Assembly (NCBI RefSeq): GCF_001076885.1
Contig: NZ_JVDT01000002.1
Location: 1-42,004 of the forward strand
Source of the DNA: Bacillus sp. 522_BSPC
GTDB lineage: Bacteria; Bacillota; Bacilli; Bacillales; Cytobacillaceae
DNA length: 42,004 nucleotides
Direction: 5' to 3'
A program made the position numbers and the translations under genes. The notes under the pieces were generated by a model. The model did not search any database. It was not told the DNA's origin and saw only the letters and a program-made list of their open reading frames with translations. The stretch's first letter is position 1; the number at the start of each line of letters is the position of its first letter. Below are positions 24,917-33,228 of this stretch, one piece after another.

Positions 24917-24942
24917 CCCTTAGTGAAAGCTAAGGGATTTTT
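24917..24942 (+). terminator. Terminator after MFS gene
   Basis: CCCTTAG-TGAAAG-CTAAGGG followed by ATTTTTG, 8 bases after the stop codon. Confidence 0.85.
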
Positions 24943-24945
24943 GTT

Positions 24946-25005
24946 GTGCCCGGCATGGGCGATAACTTGGTGGTGTAAGTCCACTACAGGCTTGGCAGTA
25001 GGGAA
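24946..25005 (+). mobile_element. Scrap of a group II intron
   Basis: GTGCCCGGCATGGGC...GGTGGTGTAAGTCCACTAC then AGGCTTGGCAGTAGG resembles the domain I region of bacterial group II introns (self-pairing GCCCGGCATGGGC and GTGGTGTAAGTCCACTAC). No reverse transcriptase or domain V follows, so only a fragment is present. Assignment is by memory of the family pattern. Confidence 0.5.
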
Positions 25006-25455
25006 ATCTCTTCTCCTCTAATTATTTCATTTTTTTTGTAAATTTCATAGACTAAAAGAACTGTGTTATTTATCATAGAAGTGTATTAACTATTATTAGT
25101 GCAGCTTGATTCACTTTGATTAAATATGAGGCGGAAAACTTAGGGTTTTTCAAATCTCGGCATTGATTTACAAAAAAATACCCTTCAATATACTATGGGT
25201 GAAATGAGTGTTGAAAGTAAAGAGAGGCTCTTATTCATAAAGACTATCATATTTGCAGTTTAAGTCTTAATATGACTTTGATCGGACTGTTCTTATGAGA
25301 AAAAAATGGCCTAGTTCAAAGTGAGAAATAAAAAGATTACTTTACCCCATTATTAACGCTTGGAATAGAGCTGTAAAAAAGGTGCAAAATTAAAAACAAT
25401 TTTTCACTTTTATTAGTGTTACAAAATAGTAAAATAAGGTCTATGTTAGGTAATA
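25006..25455. other. Non-coding gap
   Basis: No gene or clear remnant seen. Only short hairpins, such as ATACCC...GGGTGA at about 25182. Confidence 0.4.
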
Positions 25456-25569
25456 ATGATTTCATTTCACACCACAGGGACTACTTCAGGAAAAAAAGTA
25501 GTATTTAACGCTACCGGAGCAAATATTATCTATAGAAACGGGGGAGATTATTATATTTCAAACATTTAA
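25456..25569 (+). CDS. Possible 37-residue ORF or fragment
   Basis: ATG 25456 opens MISFHTTGTTSGKKVVFNA then TGANIIYRNGGDYYISNI and stops inside the DUF2306 gene region. The composition resembles a beta-rich C-terminus. No convincing ribosome binding site. It may be a remnant. Confidence 0.3.
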   Translation: MISFHTTGTTSGKKVVFNATGANIIYRNGGDYYISNI

Positions 25570-25694
25570 CAAAAAAAATATGGTTTGCTCTACTCGTACT
25601 TCTTGCATCATTTCTTAGCATTCATGCTATCATTCGTTACTACGTACTCGACCCGGAACAATCTAATGCTATTTTAATTGAAATAGGTTTTGTA

Positions 25695-26222
25695 ATGTAT
25701 GAATTTAAAAATATTATTTGGAATTCAGCATTGTATATACATATTTTAACAGCTGCCGTACCATTAATAGTAGGGCCTTTCCTTTTTATAAATGAACTGC
25801 GCAATAAATACTTAAATACACATCGTGTTGTAGGTAAAATCTATGTCATTTGTATATTCATTAGTGGATTAATAGGGATTTACCTAACTTTATTTGCATT
25901 TGGAGGAATATTAGCTAAATTAGGCTTCTTTCTTCTAGACCTAGCATGGATTTATACAACATACAAGGCCTACTCATATATTCGAAATAAAAAACTTAAA
26001 CTTCATGAAGAATGGATGATAAGAAGCTATGCGGTCACATTTGCTGCATTGACATTCCGTATATGGTCAGCAATCATTGGCTGTACATTTGATAACTTTA
26101 CACTTGGTTATGTAATTGCCGTCTGGTTGTGTTGGACTGGAAATTTATTAGTGGTAGAAGTTTGGTTGAGAAAATCTAGAAGAATGACAGCCAACATTCA
26201 GTCCCCAGTTAATTTAAGGTGA
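25695..26222 (+). CDS. DUF2306 membrane protein, start codon unclear
   Basis: 175 residues from the ATG at 25695, with four to five membrane helices (ALYIHILTAAVPLIVGPFLFI, then HRVVGKIYVICIFISGLIGIYL, and RSYAVTFAALTFRIW). The protein surely begins earlier. The same frame is open from 25548 and encodes TKKIWFALLVLLASFLSIHAIIRYYVLDPEQ, the usual first helix and loop. A GGGGGAG site stands at about 25540. No ATG, GTG or TTG lies in that stretch (TTA codons stand where a start is expected), so the ancestral start appears to have been lost. If translation starts at 25695 the first helix is missing. Function of the family unknown. Confidence 0.65.
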   Translation: MYEFKNIIWNSALYIHILTAAVPLIVGPFLFINELRNKYLNTHRVVGKIYVICIFISGLIGIYLTLFAFGGILAKLGFFLLDLAWIYTTYKAYSYIRNKKLKLHEEWMIRSYAVTFAALTFRIWSAIIGCTFDNFTLGYVIAVWLCWTGNLLVVEVWLRKSRRMTANIQSPVNLR

Positions 26223-26247
26223 AAATACTAATAGTGAGGATAATAGG

Positions 26248-27123
26248 ATGGAGTTAATAAGAAACTTTGAGCATAATAAGAAATTAAGGGGCAGTTTTAA
26301 TGAACTGGCTACTAATACCTTTGGTATAAGTTTTGAAGATTGGTACGAAAAAGGATTTTGGACAGAAAAATATTCACCTTTCTCCATCGTACAAAACGAA
26401 AAAATAATAGCAAACGTTTCTGCAAATAAGGTAGAGTTAATTATTAATAATGAAAAAAAGCGTGGGATTCAAATAGGTACGGTAATGACTCATCCTGATT
26501 TTCGAAAATTAGGACTATCTCGTAAGTTAATGGAAATAGTGCTTGAACATTATGAGAACCAATATGATTTTATGTACTTATTTGCTAATTCTACTGTGCT
26601 AGATTTCTATCCTAAGTTTGGTTTTAAGCGAGTACCGGAACATCAGTTTACAATGAATATACCGTCAAGAATAATTCCAGTCAGAAGAGTGACTAAACTG
26701 AATGGTACTGATTCTGAAGTGTTAAATAGAATTTTCCAATATAGTAGAGGTAGATTACCAGTATCTTTTATTTTTGGTTCAGAGAATTCACAGGAATTGC
26801 TTATGTTTTATTGTCTAAATGTCTTTAGTCAGGACATCTATTACATAGATGATTTAGATTTGTTTACAATTCATATGCACGATGGGGAAACTCTCCATCT
26901 TTTTGATGTAATTAGCCAAAAGGAAGTAACTATTTCTGATGTTATAAATAGAATTGCTAACGAAGATACGAAAAATGTAGTTTTTCATTATACTCCAGAT
27001 TACGGGGATATTGTAATTAGTAAAAAGTTAATTGATACCGAGAACGATGTGCTGTTCATAAAAATAAAAAATAATTTAGATTTACCTGAATATTTCAAGC
27101 ATCCCATTACAGTACAAGCTTAG
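26248..27123 (+). CDS. GNAT-family acetyltransferase
   Basis: 291 residues. The N-terminal GNAT domain has the acetyl-CoA loop TVMTHPDFRKLGLSRKL (78-94) and YLFANSTVLDFYPKFGFKRV. It continues into a second, diverged half (from about 150), as in two-domain GNATs. Start after GAGGATAATAGG. It stands 25 bases behind the DUF2306 gene, and a small membrane protein follows. Substrate unknown. Confidence 0.82.
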   Translation: MELIRNFEHNKKLRGSFNELATNTFGISFEDWYEKGFWTEKYSPFSIVQNEKIIANVSANKVELIINNEKKRGIQIGTVMTHPDFRKLGLSRKLMEIVLEHYENQYDFMYLFANSTVLDFYPKFGFKRVPEHQFTMNIPSRIIPVRRVTKLNGTDSEVLNRIFQYSRGRLPVSFIFGSENSQELLMFYCLNVFSQDIYYIDDLDLFTIHMHDGETLHLFDVISQKEVTISDVINRIANEDTKNVVFHYTPDYGDIVISKKLIDTENDVLFIKIKNNLDLPEYFKHPITVQA

Positions 27124-27161
27124 TATTTATATATATTACTAGTAAAGAGAGGGATATAAAA

Positions 27162-27365
27162 ATGAAGTATTTATTATATGGTTCATTAGGGTTAGTAGTA
27201 ATTTTTATTGTTTTATATTTAGTAGGTTATTATTCTTTAGGAATTATTATAAATATAATGGAATGGTCAACAAAATATATTTTACCTTGGGTGGCTCTAT
27301 ATTGGTTTATTCAATTTGTAAAAGGTAAAAAAAGAATAAAATTTTCTATTAAGAAAACCAGCTAG
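27162..27365 (+). CDS. Small membrane protein
   Basis: 67 residues with two hydrophobic helices (LLYGSLGLVVIFIVLYLVGYY and WSTKYILPWVALYWFIQFV) and a basic tail (KGKKRIKFSIKK). GAGAGGG upstream. 38 bases behind the GNAT gene, probably the same transcript. Not recognised. Confidence 0.6.
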   Translation: MKYLLYGSLGLVVIFIVLYLVGYYSLGIIINIMEWSTKYILPWVALYWFIQFVKGKKRIKFSIKKTS

Positions 27366-27685
27366 TAGTTTGTAATCATTTTTCAATAAAGAACTTAAAT
27401 ATTATTGGAAGTTTTTGTTTTCTATTAAAACAATTGGTTTTATTTGTAAGAGTTTGGTGGCCTAAGCGTGATAGGTAAGATCGAGAGTTATGCATCCCAC
27501 TATTCCTATTTTCTAATCATGTGGCTTACGACAACTGTATTGAAGAAGACTAGGAGCATCAATGGAAGGTAAACAAAATTCCTCTTAGTCTATAATAATT
27601 TGATGATTGACAATACTCGTTCATTAGAATATAAAGGAAGAAATTACTATTAAAAACACAAATTTGGTAATTCAGATACTAATGG
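27366..27685. other. Non-coding gap
   Basis: No gene or remnant recognised. Confidence 0.4.
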
Positions 27686-27744
27686 AGGTTGTCTAAATGT
27701 TCAAATCCTTTGTTTTTAGACACCTTCCTTTTAATGGGGTGTAA
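27686..27744 (+). promoter_or_regulatory. Possible attenuator with leader peptide before YrdB-like gene
   Basis: AGGTTGTCTAAA (27686-27697) can pair with TTTAGACACCTT (27715-27726). A GGAGG site at 27684 overlaps the left arm. An ATG at 27697 opens a 15-residue peptide, MFKSFVFRHLPFNGV, that stops at 27744, six bases before the next gene. The pairing would hide the peptide's ribosome binding site. It might also be just a terminator, since CCTTTT follows. Confidence 0.4.
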
Positions 27745-27749
27745 TTAAC

Positions 27750-28076
27750 TTGTTTATGAATCTCGTATTACTGTTTATTTTGGAAGTATGTACTATTGTA
27801 GCAGTTAGCTATTGGGGCTTTGTTGTTGGTAAAGGAATAGTTTTTAAAATACTACTAGGTATTGGTGCACCCTTATTGATCATGATGATATGGGGGCTAT
27901 TTGGTTCCCCAGCAGCACAAATACCCTTAACAGGGGGATATCGTATTTTACTTGAAGTAACTATTTTCGGGTGTGCGATTTTGGCACTATTAGCTGTAGG
28001 TAAACCGACATTAGCATTTGTCTTTGGGGCATTAGTCATAGTTAACAAAATCCTAATGTATGTATGGAAACAATAA
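27750..28076 (+). CDS. YrdB-family (DUF2568) membrane protein
   Basis: 108 residues with four hydrophobic helices. The typical middle sequence is WGLFGSPAAQIPLTGGYRILLEVTIFG. TTG start at 27750 with GGGGTG upstream (an ATG two codons later is possible). First of three membrane-protein genes (27750, 28113, 28682). Function unknown in the family. Confidence 0.8.
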   Translation: MFMNLVLLFILEVCTIVAVSYWGFVVGKGIVFKILLGIGAPLLIMMIWGLFGSPAAQIPLTGGYRILLEVTIFGCAILALLAVGKPTLAFVFGALVIVNKILMYVWKQ

Positions 28077-28112
28077 GCCATGTAGTCATCAACAAATAAA
28101 GGGGATAGGTGA

Positions 28113-28685
28113 ATGGAGAATGCGTTTCGAATCAAACTAGGTGGAGTTATGTCTATCATTGCAGGTTTCTCTCTTGCTACAGCTCACTCTATTAATCTAC
28201 TGTTTTCAAATGGGGAAGGTATAGTAATAGGAAAAGCCATTGTATTTATTGCTCATCTTCTCATCGTTTTTGCGTTTTTTGGATTTCATGAATCACAAAG
28301 AGATAAAAATGGTATTTTCGGATCAATAGGTATGGTTTTAGGTGTAATTGGCACGATTATCGTAACGGCCATTGTGTTTGTCGAGATGGCTGGCGTTTCA
28401 AATGTTAAGATTGATGAAATATTTGCAGTTAGTACAAATCACTTTATTTACTCGTTTGGTCCACTGCTTTTTGTATTGGGGATGATCTTCGTTGGTATTT
28501 CAATGGTGAGAGCGAAACTATTTCCATCTGCAGTTGGACTATTACTTATTCTTGGAACGATTGTTTTTGCACTAGGGACGGTAGCAGGAAATTTAGAACC
28601 GCTCATCTCCACAACCGGGGCAATTATTACTGGACTCGGGTTTATATGGGGAGGACTCTTTCTTTTTAGGAGGAATTCTATGTGA
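28113..28685 (+). CDS. Six-helix membrane protein, unknown
   Basis: 190 residues with about six hydrophobic helices (GGVMSIIAGFSLATAHSINLL, AIVFIAHLLIVFAFFGFHESQ, GMVLGVIGTIIVTAIVFVEMAG, then three more). No motif that names a function. GGGATAGGTG before ATG. Its stop codon overlaps the GTG start of the following CPBP relic, so the two were translationally coupled. Confidence 0.7.
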   Translation: MENAFRIKLGGVMSIIAGFSLATAHSINLLFSNGEGIVIGKAIVFIAHLLIVFAFFGFHESQRDKNGIFGSIGMVLGVIGTIIVTAIVFVEMAGVSNVKIDEIFAVSTNHFIYSFGPLLFVLGMIFVGISMVRAKLFPSAVGLLLILGTIVFALGTVAGNLEPLISTTGAIITGLGFIWGGLFLFRRNSM

Positions 28686-29206
28686 ACGATAAAAATCGAA
28701 GCTTAATGATTTTTTCTCCAATATTAGTTGTTGGTTTAGGATTTTTGACAGCAACCATTGCTGTGCGGTTAATCAATGAATGGGCATGGGTACCGCTAGC
28801 TATTATTTATTGGAGTACGATGGCATTTATAATCTATCGTCATAAAAGAACTACTTTTACAAGTTGGTTGCAAAAGCCAAAGGGCATAAAGGCTGGATTA
28901 TTTTAGCCTTTTCCGTCACTCCTTCCTGCCTGCATTCATATTTGGATGGCATACATTAGATTCAGGATTAATCATCTCACTTTGGATACTTACTTTTCTT
29001 ATTAATCCGCCTCTGGAGGAGGGCTTCTGACGTGGGGAGTGTTTTCCATTGCAAATCGGAGTCCTGTCACCTGGACTGCCGTATTTCTAATGGGTTTAGC
29101 ATGGGGTACATATTTTTATAAGACAAAAAGTTTACGTTGGGTGATTGTTGCTCACATTTTAAACCTTTGTGTTCCAGTGTTTTTAAATAAATTTACGGGG
29201 ATGTAG
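28682..29206 (+). pseudogene. CPBP (CAAX-type) intramembrane protease, broken
   Basis: The frame starts at GTG 28682 (MNDKNRSLMIFSPILVVGLGFLTA) and stops at 28906. The rest lies in shifted frames: TLDSGLIISLWILTFLINPPLEEGF, then TGA, then RG. After another shift comes NRSPVTWTAVFLMGLAWGTYF...SLRWVIVAHILNLCVPVF to 29206. The active-site motif EExxxR is present but its Trp codon is TGA (EEGF-stop-RG), and the HxxxN-type third motif (AHILNL) remains. At least two frameshifts and one nonsense codon. Confidence 0.75.
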
Positions 29207-29514
29207 AGACTGTTCATTCATATGTTTTAGCTAGATGCAACCTCTATTGAGCTTACCCACTGCAAGTGAAACTTATTTTTCTTTCATTAAAATTAGGCTC
29301 ATTTATTGGTAACGTTAATTTCCATTTCATCAGCTACTTGATACGGCCGATAACGCTGGGCGTTCTCATTAGCTACTGAAAAAGATATGCTATTCGAAAG
29401 GATTAGTAGTGAAGAAGCACTCATCGCTGATGTCGTTTATCTTGCGCTTCAATTAACACTATTATAGTCAACATTGTTCTTTACATAGCTGAAAATAAAA
29501 TATGAGGTGGCTTT
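29207..29514. other. Non-coding gap
   Basis: A short open stretch, SSEEALIADVVYLALQLTLL (about 29406-29465), may be the end of a lost gene. Nothing else seen. GAGGTGGC just before 29515 belongs to the hydrolase gene. Confidence 0.35.
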
Positions 29515-30534
29515 ATGAAAATATTCCATAGCAAGGATTTTGTAATTACAGCACAAGGTATAAGCAGTGTAGAGAGCATTACAATAGGGGGGATAAAACA
29601 AAGCATCTTAATACAAGCGGATAATCCTGGTGCACCTGTTTTACTCTTTATTCATGGAGGCCCAAGCATGCCGGTGCCTGGTGTCTCCAATAGGGGACGT
29701 GATTATGCTTTAGTAATGACGACAAAGGAATTAGTCAAGCATTTTACAGTTGTTTTCTGGGATCAGCGTGGTACAGGTAAATCGTATGCAAAGCAAATTC
29801 AAAAAAATACGATGAACTTAAAGCAATTTATTCAAGATGGGTGTGAGGTTACCGATTATTTAAGGAACCGGTTTAGTCAAGAAAAAATCCACCTCATGGC
29901 ACATTCGTGGGGGAGTGTGATTGGACTGTCGCTTGCCGCATCTTATCCAGAAAAATATTATTCATATACCGGGTTCTCACAAATTACGAACTGGGTTGAA
30001 AATGACAAGTTAAGTTACAAGTGGCTGATGGAAATATCGAAGGTGAAGAATCATCAAAAAGCGATAAAGGATTTGCTTGCCGTTGGGGAGCCACCTTATT
30101 TAGATGGATTTAAACAGTGGGCTGCAATTCGTAAATGGCAATTTAAATACAATTCGATGTTCCATGATGCAGGTGATAAAAAGTCAGCGACATTTTTTTC
30201 GGGACTTAAAATTATGTTGCAGTCACCGGATTACTCTCTTATCGACGTATACAATTCCCTTATACGCGGCTTTAAACTCTCGTATACGGAAGAATTGCTC
30301 AACGATATTAATACCTTCGACTTCTTTACAGAGGTTCCCTCATTACAAATACCTGTCATGTTTATTCATGGAAGTAAAGAAAAGCATGTTATGCCTGAAC
30401 TAATTAAAAGATACTATGAGAATCTAGATGCTCCAGAAGGAAAAAGGTTATTATGGTCGGATAAATCTTCCCATGCCTTTCATTTGGATGATGCAAGGGA
30501 AAATGAGCAGAGGTTAATCCAATACCTGCTTTAA
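29515..30534 (+). CDS. Alpha/beta hydrolase, proline-iminopeptidase-like
   Basis: 339 residues. Oxyanion-hole motif HGGP (48-51), then FWDQRGTGKS (81-90), nucleophile elbow AHSWGS with S131, and the late FIHGSKEKHVMPE and SSHAFHLDD carrying the acid and His of the triad. HGGP plus WDQRGxGxS is the signature of the prolyl aminopeptidase group of the alpha/beta hydrolases. No signal peptide. The substrate could be a peptide or small ester. Start ATG after GAGGTGG. A GNAT gene follows 68 bases later. Confidence 0.85.
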   Translation: MKIFHSKDFVITAQGISSVESITIGGIKQSILIQADNPGAPVLLFIHGGPSMPVPGVSNRGRDYALVMTTKELVKHFTVVFWDQRGTGKSYAKQIQKNTMNLKQFIQDGCEVTDYLRNRFSQEKIHLMAHSWGSVIGLSLAASYPEKYYSYTGFSQITNWVENDKLSYKWLMEISKVKNHQKAIKDLLAVGEPPYLDGFKQWAAIRKWQFKYNSMFHDAGDKKSATFFSGLKIMLQSPDYSLIDVYNSLIRGFKLSYTEELLNDINTFDFFTEVPSLQIPVMFIHGSKEKHVMPELIKRYYENLDAPEGKRLLWSDKSSHAFHLDDARENEQRLIQYLL

Positions 30535-30602
30535 TTTAAAAGGTTCTAACTATTTATTAGAGAAGCAAACCACTACAAAAGGTGAGGAGGAGAGAGAAGA
30601 GA

Positions 30603-31193
30603 ATGGAATTTAAAGAGTTTCCGATTATTAACACGGATCGTTTTTTACTTCGACAAATGTCATTAGCTGATGCTCCAGGTGTCCTAGAGGTACTATCGGA
30701 TAAAGATGTTACAAAAGATATGGGGATTCGCCCTTTAACAAGTGTAGAGGAAGCAGAAGGTGTAATTTCATTTATGAACAAACTATTTGATTTAAATCAA
30801 GCACTTAGGTGGGGGATTATTAAAAAAGATACGAATACTCTTATAGGAACGTGCGGATTCAATGGTTGGGAGGTCCAACGCGGGTCTAGGGGTGAGGTTG
30901 CTTATGATTTAGGAAAGCAATATTGGCGAAAAGGATACATGACTGAAATATTAACTCATGTCATCGGTTTTGGCTTTCATGAAATGAATTTGCATCGCAT
31001 CGAGGCATTTACCAACATAGATGCAACACCGTCAAAAGAAATTTTACGTAAGTTTGGTTTTTATCAGGAAGGGGTTTTACGTGGCTACTCCTTGATTAAT
31101 GGGGAGTATGCAGATCAATATTGTTATTCTCTTTTAAAAACCGAGTGGGATTTTCAGATGTACAAAAGAATTAGAGCTAATGATCGGATATAA
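30603..31193 (+). CDS. RimJ/RimL-type GNAT acetyltransferase
   Basis: 196 residues from the ATG at 30603 (GAGGAGGAGAG upstream; the longer GTG form lies inside that site). FPIINTDRFLLRQMSLADA is the standard N-terminus. YDLGKQYWRKGYMTE (101-115) is the acetyl-CoA loop. LHRIEAFTNIDATPSKEILRKFGFYQEGVLR is the RimJ/L C-terminal signature. It probably acetylates a protein N-terminus, an amino acid or an antibiotic-like amine. Confidence 0.87.
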   Translation: MEFKEFPIINTDRFLLRQMSLADAPGVLEVLSDKDVTKDMGIRPLTSVEEAEGVISFMNKLFDLNQALRWGIIKKDTNTLIGTCGFNGWEVQRGSRGEVAYDLGKQYWRKGYMTEILTHVIGFGFHEMNLHRIEAFTNIDATPSKEILRKFGFYQEGVLRGYSLINGEYADQYCYSLLKTEWDFQMYKRIRANDRI

Positions 31194-31389
31194 GCACCGT
31201 CCACTTAAATACCATCAATCAAGGATATTCTATTTACATGTTAGACACATTACACCTGAAGAATAGGGAAGGATATAGTATTTGAATTAAAATTTTTCTT
31301 TAAATTTAGAAGGGCAGGATGGATTAGTTAACTCTGAAAAACTATATTGAAGAACACCATAAATAAGTAATGATAAGCGGGAGAGAATT

Positions 31390-32187
31390 ATGAGTAACAA
31401 CCAATTAATACACTTTGAAAAAATATATAATTTTCGTGACATCGGAGGGGTAAAAACAGAGCAAGGATCTACCTTAAGACAAGGTGTACTCTATCGCTCT
31501 GGTAAATTATCTAACATGACTCCATGTGATCTGGAAAGAATGAAGAAATATAAGATTAAAACAATCTTAGACCTTCGATCAGAAAAAGAATACAACAAGA
31601 ATATGCCCTTATTACTGACTGCAGAAGAGATTAATTCTGTGAACATTCCTCTACTTCCCATAGAGACTCAAGATGCTAATTTCCGAAAGTTTCTTAGCTT
31701 TTTGTTTCGAAAGACAGGAGCAGACGATTTTAAAAACTTTACTAGGGAGTATTATCATAGTATTGCATTCTATCAAACTCCACAAATAAAAAAGGTATTT
31801 ACCTTAATCTCTGATGATAAAAATTGGCCGGTGCTCATCCATTGTTCAGCTGGAAAGGATCGAACAGGGATTATTGCATCAATCATTCAGTCCTTAGTTG
31901 GGGTTCCATATCAAAGGGTATTGGAAGAATATCTCTTAACCAACGATTACTTCAAACATCGATTAGATAAATTTATAAAAGTTATGAGATGGATGACACT
32001 TTTCCAAGTGTCCTCAGAGCGTATAGAATTCATATTAAAGGCGCATCCCGAAGTGCTCGAGCAACTATATGCCAATATTAACGAGCGATATGGAACCGTT
32101 GAAACCTATCTTATGGAGGCTTGCCAACTAGAGGTAGAGATTTTGGATAGACTGAAGCAGAATCTAGTCCTTAAAAGTATAGAATAG
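31390..32187 (+). CDS. Tyrosine phosphatase (Y_phosphatase3 / PTP-like)
   Basis: 265 residues. NFRDIGG (14-20) and RQGVLYRSGKLSNMT are the N-terminal family motifs. LDLRSEKE carries the general-acid region. The P-loop HCSAGKDRTG (151-160) has C152 and R158, the CX5R motif. Soluble cytoplasmic protein. Related proteins act on phosphotyrosine or phosphoinositides. GGGAGAG upstream. Single gene with a terminator-like run at 32235. Confidence 0.88.
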   Translation: MSNNQLIHFEKIYNFRDIGGVKTEQGSTLRQGVLYRSGKLSNMTPCDLERMKKYKIKTILDLRSEKEYNKNMPLLLTAEEINSVNIPLLPIETQDANFRKFLSFLFRKTGADDFKNFTREYYHSIAFYQTPQIKKVFTLISDDKNWPVLIHCSAGKDRTGIIASIIQSLVGVPYQRVLEEYLLTNDYFKHRLDKFIKVMRWMTLFQVSSERIEFILKAHPEVLEQLYANINERYGTVETYLMEACQLEVEILDRLKQNLVLKSIE

Positions 32188-32234
32188 AAATGAGTGATAA
32201 CTGATGAATTCAAGAAATATTTTGAAACGATTGT

Positions 32235-32270
32235 AAAAAAAACGGCAAACTCTTCTGTTTTTTTTTGCCT
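32235..32270 (+). terminator. Terminator-like hairpin after phosphatase
   Basis: AAAAACGG(CAAACTCTT)CTGTTTTTTTTT: 8-bp stem with one G-T pair and a long T-run, about 48 bases after the stop. Confidence 0.65.
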
Positions 32271-32340
32271 AGTAGGGAACTCACTTAAATCATCATTCAC
32301 TTTTAGATGCTTCAGTAATATCTGTCTTTATAACTGTTCT

Positions 32341-32370
32341 TACTGCGCAGTACAACGATACTGCGCAGTG
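32341..32370. repeat. Twin palindromes TACTGCGCAGTA
   Basis: TACTGCGCAGTA (32341-32352) and TACTGCGCAGTG (32359-32370), 18 bases apart. Each is self-complementary, and the two can pair with each other as an 11-bp hairpin. No T-run follows, so termination is unlikely. It looks like a protein-binding site pair or part of an origin. Confidence 0.75.
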
Positions 32371-32384
32371 AAAATCTGTAAAAA

Positions 32385-32711
32385 ATGTACTTAAAGGTTA
32401 TTTAGGGTAGATTGTCTCTATAAACAAAAGGTGTTATGTTTTTTTACACTACAAATGCTGAATTAAGCATGTACAAAAACGCTCGTTTAAAGATGTACAT
32501 TTTTGATTTTCCCTGTATATTACAACTTTACATGGAGTGGCGGGTATGATAGCCTTGGTTGGCTTGCCAGCCCTTGTTACTGCTGGCTTTTTAGCGGCAT
32601 AATCATGCCCGCAGAGGCTCCGTGTCAAGTTGTAATTATGCACTCACTTGTATAGAGAGCCGTATAACGGTCAAAAGTGTACATGCTTATATAAGCAAAA
32701 ATGTACATTTT
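32385..32711. other. Nested inverted-repeat region with TGTACA boxes, origin candidate
   Basis: TGTACA boxes stand at 32470, 32494, 32678 and 32702, with a TGTACT at 32386; most are flanked by A or T runs. TAAGCATGTACA (32464-32475) is inverted at 32678-32689. Inside, ATTACAACTT-T-ACA-T-GGAG (32519-32537) pairs with 32618-32636, and GCGGG-T-ATGAT (32540-32550) with 32602-32612; the differing bases make G-T wobbles. The centre has GCCAGC/GCTGGC (32566-32587). No protein frame fits. It could be an origin (single- or double-strand), a structured RNA or a transposon end. A P4-type primase lies 0.9 kb downstream. Confidence 0.6.
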
Positions 32712-32833
32712 GATACAGACATTTACATTTACACAATTGATTTCTAAATTTTGTTGGAATTTTTTATGTAATTTCCTCAAGTATAGACAGAAAGTCGCTA
32801 ATAACCCCAACATCCATATAACCATGATGGAAG

Positions 32834-33120
32834 TCAGATAATCCAAACAAATTCAATGTTTTTGCCTCTAGTTATCTGGTTATTGTTAGTAATTTCTAAT
32901 TGGGAGTAATCTACAAGTTTTGCTATATGTATATGATCTCTTTCTGTGACTGTATTTGCTTTCGGTTTTAACATAAGTACTTCAGGTTGGTGTGGTATTT
33001 GAGAAAAACAAGAATCTACAGAATTATTATAAAAGGCTTCGAAATTTCCCTTTATTTCCGTACAAAATAGCTATCAAATAGTCCCCCTCAGTAAAATACC
33101 CTTAGTATCAATATATCCAT
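32834..33120 (-). pseudogene. Decayed gene on the minus strand, unrecognised
   Basis: Without a start codon, the minus strand reads GNFEAFYNNSVDSCFSQIPHQPEVL, then MLKPKANTVTERDHIHIAKL and VDYSQLEITNNNQ, to a stop at 32834. Just upstream an adjacent frame reads TEGDYLIAILYGNKGK and a third YIDTKG, so one or two shifts separate them. The texture is clearly coding. Family not recognised. Confidence 0.45.
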
Positions 33121-33228
33121 AAAGTTAATTTAAATATTAAAGAAATAAATTTTTATATGAAGAATTAGCAGGTGAGCATCTATCTTTGTTTAATAGAAAC
33201 GTTGTAAAGTAAAAAGGAGGTGAGAGCA

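Noticed and set aside
24946-25020. Complete group II intron or retroelement
   Set aside because: No reverse transcriptase frame or domain V follows before the next genes.
32449-32846. Two short minus-strand frames in the structured region
   Set aside because: They run across the nested inverted repeats, lack ribosome binding sites and have no protein-like pattern. The repeats explain the sequence better.
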